From assembly GCA_945873205.1 (NCBI GenBank), contig CAMCCC010000014.1, forward strand, positions 1-54,910: a stretch of 54,910 bases of DNA, given 5' to 3'. Numbering within the stretch: the stretch's first letter is position 1; each line of letters begins with the position of its first letter. The notes under the pieces are model-generated. The model was not told the DNA's origin, ran no database searches, and saw nothing but the letters and a program-made list of their open reading frames with translations. Made by a program: the position numbers and the translations under genes. Of the stretch, positions 17,135 to 23,392 are shown in pieces. The stretch is from an uncultured bacterium (lineage in GTDB: Bacteria > Bacillota > Clostridia > Oscillospirales > Oscillospiraceae).

Positions 17135-17605
17135 GTGCCCAGGCAGACCGGCGTAAAGGAAATCAGCAGCAACCGCAAGGCCTTTCACGAGTATTTCGTG
17201 CTGGAGCGCTATGAAGCGGGCATAGAGCTTTTCGGGACGGAGGTCAAGTCCATCCGGGCGGGGCAGGTCAATCTGAAGGATTCTTTCTGCACCGTGAAGG
17301 ATGGGGAGCTGTTCGTCCGCGGCATGCACATCAGCCCTTATGAGCATGGCAACATCTTTAACAAAGACCCTGTCAGACCCCGCCGGCTGCTGATGCACAA
17401 GCGGGAGATCATGAAGCTGCAGGCCAGGATCATGCAGGACGGCGTGGCGCTGATCCCCCTGTCCCTGTATTTTAAGGACAGCCGGGTGAAGCTGGAGCTG
17501 GGCCTGTGCAAAGGCAAGAAGCTGCACGATAAGCGGGACAGCGAGGCAGACCGTCAGTCCAAGCGGGATATTGACAGGATAATGAAAGAGAGGAATTACC
17601 AATGA
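17135..17605 (+). CDS. smpB: SsrA-binding protein SmpB
   Basis: 156 residues, the standard length. SmpB binds tmRNA and mimics the missing anticodon arm during rescue of stalled ribosomes. Motifs: SSNRKAFHEYF, ELFGTEVKSIR, VNLKDSF and the basic C-terminal tail KLHDKRDSE...RDIDRIMK needed for decoding-centre contact. The start is GTG 17135 with GGGGAG 8 nt upstream; GTG 17126 overlaps that site. ssrA itself lies 0.9 kb downstream, so both parts of the trans-translation system are together. It overlaps the cyclophilin gene by 4 bp. Confidence 0.97.
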   Translation: MPRQTGVKEISSNRKAFHEYFVLERYEAGIELFGTEVKSIRAGQVNLKDSFCTVKDGELFVRGMHISPYEHGNIFNKDPVRPRRLLMHKREIMKLQARIMQDGVALIPLSLYFKDSRVKLELGLCKGKKLHDKRDSEADRQSKRDIDRIMKERNYQ

Positions 17606-18120
17606 GCAACCCTATCGTTACCATTGAAATGGAAAACGGCGGCGTCATCAAGGCGGAGCTGTATCCCGAGGTGGCCCCCAACACCGTCAACAACTTTATC
17701 TCCCTGGTGAAGCAGGGCTTTTATGACGGGCTTATCTTCCACCGGGTGATCCCCGGCTTTATGATCCAGGGCGGCGATCCCAAGGGCGTTGGCTCCGGCG
17801 GCCCCGGCTACTGCATCAAGGGCGAGTTCCGTGCCAACGGCTTCAAGAACGAACTGCTTCACAGCCGCGGCGTTCTGTCCATGGCCCGCACCATGGCCCC
17901 CAACTCCGCCGGCAGCCAGTTCTTCATCATGCATGAGGATGCACCCCATCTGGACGGCCAGTATGCCGCCTTCGGCAAGGTGATCGAGGGCATCGAAGTG
18001 GTGGATGAGATCTGCAAGGCCCGTACCGATTATAACGACCGGCCCCGCATCAACCAGACCATGAAGAAGGTCACGGTTGACACCTTCGGCGTGGACTATC
18101 CCGAACCTGTGAAGGAGTAA
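17602..18120 (+). CDS. Cyclophilin-type peptidyl-prolyl cis-trans isomerase
   Basis: 172 residues, no signal peptide, hence cytoplasmic. Family motifs are FHRVIPGFMIQGGDP, GSQFFIMHEDAPHLDG and FGKVIEGIEVVD, with the catalytic Arg of FHRVIPGF and the Gln of MIQGG present. It catalyses proline cis-trans isomerisation during folding. The ATGA overlap with smpB (17602-17605) implies translational coupling; a functional tie to ribosome rescue is not established. Confidence 0.96.
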   Translation: MSNPIVTIEMENGGVIKAELYPEVAPNTVNNFISLVKQGFYDGLIFHRVIPGFMIQGGDPKGVGSGGPGYCIKGEFRANGFKNELLHSRGVLSMARTMAPNSAGSQFFIMHEDAPHLDGQYAAFGKVIEGIEVVDEICKARTDYNDRPRINQTMKKVTVDTFGVDYPEPVKE

Positions 18121-18135
18121 TTTGTATTCACCAGC

Positions 18136-18169
18136 GGTCATGTGCCATTGTATGCGGTGGCACATGACC
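18136..18169 (+). terminator. Hairpin after the cyclophilin gene
   Basis: A 12-bp perfect stem GGTCATGTGCCA/TGGCACATGACC with a 10-nt loop. The T-tract is not clean (CCTTGCAAATTTCTTT), so it may be a terminator or a processing signal between smpB-ppi and ssrA. Confidence 0.5.
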
Positions 18170-18192
18170 CCTTGCAAATTTCTTTGCGCAGC

Positions 18193-18546
18193 CCGGTGAA
18201 GCGGAATGGAGTCAGCTTCATAAAAACGTAACCCAAAACCAACTCGAAGCCCAACGAAGCACCCGCAAGGGGTATGCCGCATCCGTAAGGCGGCAAAGCC
18301 GCCGACGGCTGCGCGACGGGTTCGAGTTGGAAAGGAAGATGGAGATGACGGATATGGAGCTTTACCGGCTCTTACGGAAACCGGTGAAGCGGAATGGAGT
18401 CAGCTTCATAAAAACGTAATCCAAAACCAACTTGAAGCCCAGCGCAGCGGGTTCAAGTTGGAAAGGAAGATGGAGATGACGGATATGGAGCTTTACCGGC
18501 ACTTACGGAAACCGGTGAAGCGGAATGAAGTCAGCTTCATCTGACG
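18193..18546 (+). repeat. Array of three-hairpin structured repeats upstream of tmRNA
   Basis: The 430-nt gap before ssrA has no gene. It holds three copies of CCGGTGAAGCGGAATG (18193, 18381, 18512) and two copies of a ~65-nt block from GGTTC(A/G)AGTTGG to the ACCGG stem. Hairpin I is CCAACTCGAAGCCC...GGGTTCGAGTTGG (18239-18330) in the first unit and CCAACTTGAAGCCC...GGGTTCAAGTTGG (18427-18461) in the second, a compensated C-G to T-A change. The first copy has a ~57-nt longer loop with its own nested hairpin (18283-18308). Hairpin II is ACCGG-CTCTTACGGAAA-CCGGT; hairpin III is TGAAGC...GCTTCA. A diverged relative sits at 52873-52993. Confidence 0.85.
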
Positions 18547-18549
18547 CAT

Positions 18550-18899
18550 GGGGATGTAACGGTTTCGACGGGGGTGTGGAGGCAGGAATAGCGGGCGGAT
18601 GCGCCTACCATCCTTAAAATGGGCAGCTTTTATAAATTAAAGAACAACAACGATTCTGTTCTTCTCGCTGCTTAATTAGCGAGCGTTCCACCCGGGAGTA
18701 CCACGGCCTGGGATGGGGCGTCGATTAGTGGTGAACGTGCGCCGGCAAAGCTTTGCGCCGGCCATGCATGATGAAGCTACCAAGTCCCTGAGGGTGACGG
18801 CTCTCGCCCGGACAAGGGAATGTAAATAACCGTCTGCGCCCGGAGAAGTTCCTGTTAAAACGCTTTCGGACGGGGGTTCAACTCCCCCCATCTCCACCA
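18550..18899 (+). ncRNA. ssrA: Transfer-messenger RNA (tmRNA)
   Basis: The 5' end GGGGATGTAACGGTTTCGAC and the 3' end GGGGGTTCAACTCCCCCCA-TCTCCACCA are diagnostic: acceptor stem GGGGATG pairs with CATCTCC, a T-arm with GTTCAA, and an encoded CCA. The length is 350 nt. The tag frame ends with codons for Lys-Asn-Asn-Asn-Asp-Ser-Val-Leu-Leu-Ala-Ala followed by TAA at 18673-18675. Read upstream, this frame is open at least to GGC at 18622, which would give a 17-residue tag, but the resume codon cannot be fixed by eye. A strong terminator follows immediately. smpB is 0.9 kb upstream. Confidence 0.97.
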
Positions 18900-18937
18900 A
18901 AAATCGGCAACCTTCTTTTGAAGGTTGCCGATTTTTC
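18899..18937 (+). terminator. Intrinsic terminator of ssrA
   Basis: Stem AAATCGGCAACCTTC/GAAGGTTGCCGATTT with a TTTT loop and T-tract directly after the tmRNA CCA end. Confidence 0.92.
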
Positions 18938-19090
18938 TGTGTCCGCTGTGCGGACAGTTGAACAGCTATTCTGCACCAGCCATTTTTGTAGGACTTCATA
19001 GATTATTTTCCCCCCGCCGCAAGGCGGGTAACTTTGTTTATACACAAACCAAAAGGGCGTTGAATAAAGCCCCCGCCCCCAAAATCCCTC

Positions 19091-19119
19091 TTGCCCGCTG
19101 GGGCCGGCTATGGTAAAAT
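19091..19119 (+). promoter_or_regulatory. Predicted sigma-A promoter for the small membrane protein gene
   Basis: TTGCCC (19091-19096), 17-nt spacer, TAAAAT (19114-19119), TGG upstream (extended -10); the start codon is 24 nt downstream. Confidence 0.7.
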
Positions 19120-19142
19120 GGGGAAAACAGGAGGTGCTTGTG

Positions 19143-19382
19143 ATGAAAAAACTTTTTGCCTGCGCCGACGCGTATCTGGCCTCCAGAGACTGGAAGATGG
19201 TGGCGGTGCTGAAGTTTTGCCTGATGGCCCTGGGTCTGCTGCTGGGGCTGTGCGTTCCGGCCAAGCATAAAAAGAAGGCTGCCATTGTCGGCGGCGCGGT
19301 GTTCGCCCTCACCTATATCCCCCTGATGACGGACTTTACGCTGAGCGCGATCAAGACCCTGAAAGCCCCGGACCAGGAATAA
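19143..19382 (+). CDS. Small membrane protein, unknown function
   Basis: 79 residues: an amphipathic N-terminus (MKKLFACADAYLASRDWKM) and two hydrophobic segments (~20-37 and ~45-62) with a KHKKK turn between. Related small clostridial proteins are, from memory, sometimes labelled 'permease of phosphate ABC transporter', a name with no functional support here. AGGAGG lies 8 nt before ATG 19143, and a good promoter lies upstream, so the gene is likely real. The in-frame GTG/ATG codons upstream (from 19110) overlap the promoter. Confidence 0.75.
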   Translation: MKKLFACADAYLASRDWKMVAVLKFCLMALGLLLGLCVPAKHKKKAAIVGGAVFALTYIPLMTDFTLSAIKTLKAPDQE

Positions 19383-19448
19383 AAGCGGAAAAATGGTCGG
19401 GTAATTCCATATTATTTCAAGATAAAAATCTTTTAGGAGGAGATTCCA

Positions 19449-20570
19449 ATGGCACATTCTGACGTATACTTTACCACCTTCAAGGCCACCGGCCAGGAGA
19501 ACCTGCTGAAAAAGCTGCACCGGCTGATGAAGACCGCCGGCTTTGAAACCATCGACTTCACCGATAAGTACGCCGCCATCAAGATCCACTTTGGCGAGTA
19601 TGGCAACCTGGCTTTCCTGCGGCCCAACTACGCCCGTGTGGTGGCGGACTATGTGAAGGAGCTGGGCGGCAAGCCCTTCCTGACCGACTGCAACACCCTC
19701 TATGTGGGCAGCCGCAAGAACGCCCTGGACCACCTGGACACCGCCTATATGAACGGCTTCTCTCCGCTGCAGACCGGCTGCCACGTGATCATTGCCGACG
19801 GCCTGAAGGGCACGGATGAGGCCCTGGTGCCCATCAATCTGGAGTATGTGAAGGAGGCCAAGATCGGCCAGGCCATCATGGATGCCGACGTGGTGATCTC
19901 CCTGTCCCACTTCAAGGGCCATGAATCCGCCGGCTTCGGCGGCGCGCTGAAGAACCTTGGCATGGGCAGCGGCTCCCGCTCCGGCAAAATGGAGCAGCAC
20001 TGCGACGGTAAGCCCTTCGTGAAGGAGGAGCAGTGCATCGGCTGCGGCTCCTGCCAGCGCATCTGCGCCCACAGCGCCCCGGTGATCGAAAACCGCAAGG
20101 CCCATATCGATACGGATAAGTGCGTGGGCTGCGGCCGCTGCCTGGCTGTCTGCCCCAAGAACGCCATCAAGCCCACCTTCCAGGACTCCAACAAGCTGCT
20201 GAACTATAAGATGGCGGAGTATGCCTATGCGGTGTGCAAGGACCGTCCCTGCTTCCACATTACTCTCATCTGCGACGTCTCCCCCTGCTGTGACTGCCAT
20301 TCCGAGAACGATATCCCCATCATCCCCGATGTGGGTATGCTGGCCTCCTTTGACCCGGTGGCTCTGGATCAGGCCTGTGTGGATCTCTGCAACCAGCAGC
20401 CCGTGGTCCCTGGCAGCCATCTGGACGATCACCTGAAGGAGTTCGGCCATGAGGAGCATGACCATGAGCATTTCCACATGAACCACCCGGATTCCGAGTG
20501 GAAGACCTGCCTGGAGCACGCCGAGAAGATCGGCATGGGCACCAGAGATTACAAGCTGATTCAGATCTGA
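19449..20570 (+). CDS. DUF362 domain protein with two [4Fe-4S] ferredoxin motifs
   Basis: 373 residues. The DUF362 core fills both ends (IKIHFGEYGN, LTDCNTLY, SLSHFKGHESAGFGGALKN). Inserted near 195-240 are two cluster motifs, CIGCGSCQRIC and CVGCGRCLAVCP, each with a distal Cys, predicting two [4Fe-4S] clusters. A His/Glu/Asp-rich stretch (HEEHDHEHFHMNH) near the C-terminus could bind metal. DUF362 proteins are common in anaerobes; the reaction is unknown, and an electron-transfer or cofactor-maturation role is inferred. TAGGAGGAG precedes ATG 19449 at 8-9 nt. Probably monocistronic, ending at a bidirectional terminator. Confidence 0.9.
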   Translation: MAHSDVYFTTFKATGQENLLKKLHRLMKTAGFETIDFTDKYAAIKIHFGEYGNLAFLRPNYARVVADYVKELGGKPFLTDCNTLYVGSRKNALDHLDTAYMNGFSPLQTGCHVIIADGLKGTDEALVPINLEYVKEAKIGQAIMDADVVISLSHFKGHESAGFGGALKNLGMGSGSRSGKMEQHCDGKPFVKEEQCIGCGSCQRICAHSAPVIENRKAHIDTDKCVGCGRCLAVCPKNAIKPTFQDSNKLLNYKMAEYAYAVCKDRPCFHITLICDVSPCCDCHSENDIPIIPDVGMLASFDPVALDQACVDLCNQQPVVPGSHLDDHLKEFGHEEHDHEHFHMNHPDSEWKTCLEHAEKIGMGTRDYKLIQI

Positions 20571-20583
20571 TCAATCAATAAAA

Positions 20584-20624
20584 ATCAATTCCCCGGACAT
20601 TTGTCCGGGGAATTGATGCTTTTT
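20584..20624 (+). terminator. Bidirectional terminator between DUF362 and VOC genes
   Basis: Fifteen-bp stem ATCAATTCCCCGGAC/GTCCGGGGAATTGAT with an ATTT loop; T-runs on both strands serve the converging genes. Confidence 0.9.
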
Positions 20625-21024
20625 AGAGTTCCGCCGTGTCCCGCAGCTCGATGATGGTCCCCTCCGGGGCCACCAGCTTGCAAAGCTTGCTGCCCAGCAC
20701 CTCATAGACCGCCTCACCGTTCTTACGGCGGAAGTGATCGTAGCCGGCGTCGAGAATACGCCGGGCTTCCGCCTCCACGTCCTCCACCAGAAAGCACAGA
20801 TGGGCCAGTCCCTCCGCCTCTTTGCAGGCGGGGGAGAACTGCCCGCCGGCCTTGGCTGTCTGCAGCTCGATCATGAAGCCGCCCGGTTCCCTGAGCCAGC
20901 TGTTGTAGCCCCGGCCGTGGAAATTGGCCGTCTCGGAAATGAGCTGAAACCCCAGAAGATTGCAGTAAAAATCTTTAGACAATTCGTAAGAATTTGTCTG
21001 TATGCAGATATGATGAATCAACAT
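20623..21024 (-). CDS. VOC family (glyoxalase/bleomycin-resistance/dioxygenase superfamily) protein
   Basis: 133 residues, one VOC module made of two beta-alpha-beta-beta-beta halves. HHICIQTNSYELSKDFYCNLLGF at the start supplies the first metal His; FMIELQ, AHLCFLVEDVEA and IIELRD supply the other typical positions. The family covers glyoxalase I, methylmalonyl-CoA epimerase and antibiotic-binding proteins; the reaction here is not determined. Start ATG 21024 follows AAGGACG. It is divergent from the 7alpha-HSDH-like gene across a 105-bp gap with a palindrome, suggesting joint regulation. Confidence 0.88.
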   Translation of the reverse strand: MLIHHICIQTNSYELSKDFYCNLLGFQLISETANFHGRGYNSWLREPGGFMIELQTAKAGGQFSPACKEAEGLAHLCFLVEDVEAEARRILDAGYDHFRRKNGEAVYEVLGSKLCKLVAPEGTIIELRDTAEL

Positions 21025-21054
21025 ATTGTCCGTCCTTTTGTTATTTTTTAAATT

Positions 21055-21083
21055 ATTATAAAACCATAAGCTGGCTATTTCAA
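21055..21083 (-). promoter_or_regulatory. Predicted sigma-A promoter for the VOC gene
   Basis: On the minus strand: TTGAAA (21078-21083), 17-nt spacer, TATAAT (21055-21060). The -35 hexamer lies inside the palindrome at 21073-21088. Confidence 0.75.
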
Positions 21084-21088
21084 TAGCC
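21073..21088. promoter_or_regulatory. Palindromic operator candidate between divergent genes
   Basis: GGCTATTTCAATAGCC: seven-bp arms around a 2-nt centre. It overlaps the -35 of the VOC promoter and lies ~15 nt upstream of the presumed -10 (TATAGA/TAGAAT, 21101-21108) of the opposing SDR gene, which itself has no good -35. This placement suits a dimeric regulator that represses one gene and activates the other. Confidence 0.5.
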
Positions 21089-21129
21089 GAAGCAGGAAAA
21101 TATAGAATTTGAGAAAGGAAGTAAACAAA

Positions 21130-21921
21130 ATGTTGAACGGAAAAGTTGCAATTGTCACCGCTTCTACCAGAGGCATTGGTTACGCCTGCGTGGAGACCCT
21201 GGCCAAGGCCGGGGCCAGAGTGTATATGGCCTGCCGCAACCTGGAAGTGGGAAACGAAAAGACTGCCGCCCTCTGCGCCCAGGGCCTGGACGTCAAGACC
21301 GTGTACTTCGAAGCCTATGATAAGGACAGCATCCTGAACATGATCGATACCGTGGTGGCCAATGAGGGCCGCATCGATATCTTGGTCAACAACTTCGGCG
21401 GCACCAAGCCCTATGACGACAAGACCATCTTCGACACCGACTATGATGATTTTGCCCGCTATGTGGAAGTGCACATGTCCACTGTGTTCCGGGCTTCCCA
21501 GGCTGCTATCAACAAGGCCATGGCCGCCCAGGGCTCCGGCGCCATCATCAACATTGGCTCCGTGGCCGGCCTGACCCCCGACGTCAGCCAGCTGGCCTAC
21601 GGCACCTCCAAGGCCGGCATCATCCACCTGAGCAAGATGATCGCCTCCCAGGCTGCCGCCCTGAACATCACCTGCAACGTGGTCTGCCCCGGCATGACCG
21701 CCACCGAGGCTGTGAAGAACAACCTGACCCCCGAGTTCCAGGAGTTCTTCCTCAAGCACACCCCCATCCGCCGCATGGGCGAGCCCCAGGAGATCGCCGA
21801 CGCGGTGCTGTACTTCGCGGAGGCTCCCTACACCACCGGCCAGGTGCTGGCAGTCCACGGCGGCTTCGGCATCCCCACTCCCGTCTATGGCGACATGCTG
21901 AGCATGAAGAACAAGCGCTGA
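21130..21921 (+). CDS. SDR oxidoreductase resembling clostridial 7alpha-hydroxysteroid dehydrogenase
   Basis: 263 residues of a classical SDR: TASTRGIG (10-17) in the Rossmann turn, LVNNFGG, catalytic Ser...YGTSK, and VVCPGMTATEAV. The pattern follows clostridial 7alpha-HSDHs closely as I recall them (TRGIG rather than TGGxxGIG, YFEAYDKD, GRIDILVNNFG, GYGTP-like end GGFGIPTPVYGDML). Those enzymes oxidise the 7alpha-hydroxyl of bile acids with NAD(P)+. Assignment to the subfamily is from remembered sequence, so the substrate remains inference; other SDR roles are possible. ATG 21130 has AAAGGAAG 8 nt upstream. Divergent from the VOC gene. Confidence 0.8.
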   Translation: MLNGKVAIVTASTRGIGYACVETLAKAGARVYMACRNLEVGNEKTAALCAQGLDVKTVYFEAYDKDSILNMIDTVVANEGRIDILVNNFGGTKPYDDKTIFDTDYDDFARYVEVHMSTVFRASQAAINKAMAAQGSGAIINIGSVAGLTPDVSQLAYGTSKAGIIHLSKMIASQAAALNITCNVVCPGMTATEAVKNNLTPEFQEFFLKHTPIRRMGEPQEIADAVLYFAEAPYTTGQVLAVHGGFGIPTPVYGDMLSMKNKR

Positions 21922-21950
21922 TTCCAGCAAGCTTGAAGCAGTAATATCTC

Positions 21951-21983
21951 AAAGCCCCGCCGGGAAACCGGCGGGGCTTTCTG
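21951..21983 (+). terminator. Intrinsic terminator of the 7alpha-HSDH-like gene
   Basis: Thirteen-bp stem AAAGCCCCGCCGG/CCGGCGGGGCTTT with a GAAA loop followed by a short T-run. Confidence 0.9.
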
Positions 21984-22000
21984 TATCTTGCGGATAAGCC

Positions 22001-22029
22001 TTGACATTTCCTTCCGTTTGCGCTATATC
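22001..22029 (+). promoter_or_regulatory. Predicted sigma-A promoter for the EamA transporter
   Basis: Consensus TTGACA (22001-22006), 17-nt spacer, TATATC (22024-22029); the start codon is at 22061. Confidence 0.65.
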
Positions 22030-22060
22030 TTGTTGCAGCATAAAAAGAAAAGAGAGAAGC

Positions 22061-22987
22061 ATGAAAGAAAATATTTACCAGCGTCCTGTGGCGGTGAGCC
22101 TGCTGGCGCTGCTGTGCTGCGCCATGTGGGGCAGCGCCTTTCCCTGCATCAAGCTGGGCTATGCAATGATGAACATCAGCGGCGCGGGCAGCCAGCTGCT
22201 CTATGGCGGCGTGCGCTTCCTGCTGGCGGGGCTGATGACCCTGGCCTTCGCCCGGCTGAGCCGTAAGGGACCACTGGGCCTGAAAGCCGGCGATCTGCCC
22301 GCCGTCTGCGGCCAGGGCCTGCTGCAGACCACGGCCCAGTATGTGTTTTACTACATCGGCCTTGCCCACTGCACCAGCACCAAGAGCGCTGTTATCAACG
22401 CCAGCTACACCTTCTTCGCCATCATCTTTGCCCACTTCATTTTGAAAGGGGAGCGGATGAACTGGCGCAAGACCCTGGGCTGCCTGCTGGGCTTCGGCGG
22501 CATCATCGTCATGAATATGAAGGGCCCCGGCCTGGGTGGGGAAGTCACCCTCATTGGCGAGGGCTTCATCCTCATCAGCTCCATGGCCTATGGCCTGGGT
22601 TCCGTCACGCTGAAAATCCTGACCCGGCGCATGGACGCCACTCTCCTCACCGGGGGCCAGCTGGTTTTTGGCAGCCTGGTGATGCTGCTGATCGGCTTTC
22701 TGATGGGCGGGCGGCTGGAGGGCTGGACGGCCGCATCCGTGCTTTTGCTGCTGTATCTGGCGGCGGTGTCCTCGGTGGCCTTCACCATCTGGGGCCTGCT
22801 TCTGAAATACAACCCGGTGAGCCGGGTCACCATCTTCGGCTTCAGCATCCCGGTGTTCGGCATCTGCTATTCCGCCGTGCTGCTGCACGAGCAGGCCTTC
22901 ACCCTGCGGAACCTGGCTGCCCTGGCTCTGGTCTGCGTGGGCATCCTTGTGGTCAACCATACCGGGCCTTCGACCAGGAAGGCGTGA
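22061..22987 (+). CDS. DMT superfamily (EamA) transporter
   Basis: 308 residues with ten hydrophobic segments in two EamA repeats. Typical motifs are CAMWGSAFPCIKLG in helix 1, RFLLAG, and the second-repeat GEGFILISSMAYGLGSV. Family members export or import amino acids, nucleotide sugars or other small metabolites; the substrate is not predictable. ATG 22061 follows AGAGAGAAG. It has its own promoter and no clear terminator before the DUF2007 gene, which has a separate promoter. Confidence 0.92.
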   Translation: MKENIYQRPVAVSLLALLCCAMWGSAFPCIKLGYAMMNISGAGSQLLYGGVRFLLAGLMTLAFARLSRKGPLGLKAGDLPAVCGQGLLQTTAQYVFYYIGLAHCTSTKSAVINASYTFFAIIFAHFILKGERMNWRKTLGCLLGFGGIIVMNMKGPGLGGEVTLIGEGFILISSMAYGLGSVTLKILTRRMDATLLTGGQLVFGSLVMLLIGFLMGGRLEGWTAASVLLLLYLAAVSSVAFTIWGLLLKYNPVSRVTIFGFSIPVFGICYSAVLLHEQAFTLRNLAALALVCVGILVVNHTGPSTRKA

Positions 22988-22996
22988 TAATTGGAC

Positions 22997-23025
22997 TTGT
23001 TTTCATGGCCGTAAGGGTTTATAAT
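22997..23025 (+). promoter_or_regulatory. Predicted promoter for the DUF2007 gene and phosphoglucomutase
   Basis: TTGTTT (22997-23002), 17-nt spacer, perfect TATAAT (23020-23025); the start codon follows at 23058. Confidence 0.65.
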
Positions 23026-23057
23026 GTGAATATATTGTGACATACTGGGAGAGGAAC

Positions 23058-23378
23058 ATGGAGAACAAAACCGAATGGGGCAGGGCCATGGGCGATAAGC
23101 TCTCTGACCGCTGGCCCAAAACCGCACAGGGAGAGCCGGAAACGCCGGCGCTGCTGTGCAACTGCAAAAGTCTGGACCTTGGCGATGAGCTGAGGATCAA
23201 TATGCTGGAAGCATATGGCATACCATGCTTGAAAATATATCCGGGAGACGGCAGCTTCGGCAAGCTGATCCTGGGCATGAGCGGCCAGGGCGTGGACATT
23301 TATGTGCCACAGTCCCTGCTGGAAGACGCCAGAGCCCTGTGTGAAGCTCAGCCGGAAGCCGAATCAGACCAATTATAA
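23058..23378 (+). CDS. DUF2007-like (putative signal-transducing) protein
   Basis: 106 residues. The C-terminal half, from the paired-strand ALLCNCKSLDLGDELRINM to GVDIYVPQSLLEDARALCE, matches the small DUF2007 fold (ferredoxin-like, PII-related shape), which is described as possibly signal-transducing but lacks a known function. The N-terminus is polar. GGGAG lies 6 nt before ATG 23058. The phosphoglucomutase gene starts 14 nt after its stop codon, so the two form one transcription unit. Confidence 0.8.
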   Translation: MENKTEWGRAMGDKLSDRWPKTAQGEPETPALLCNCKSLDLGDELRINMLEAYGIPCLKIYPGDGSFGKLILGMSGQGVDIYVPQSLLEDARALCEAQPEAESDQL

Positions 23379-23392
23379 AGGAGGAAATTACC

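Noticed and set aside
18193..18546. Possible CRISPR array
   Set aside because: Only two to three copies, units of 130-188 nt with internal hairpins, and no spacers of even length or cas genes.
18676..18999. Minus-strand open frame across tmRNA
   Set aside because: It covers the conserved tmRNA 3' half and its terminator. Such spurious ORFs over tmRNA are common.
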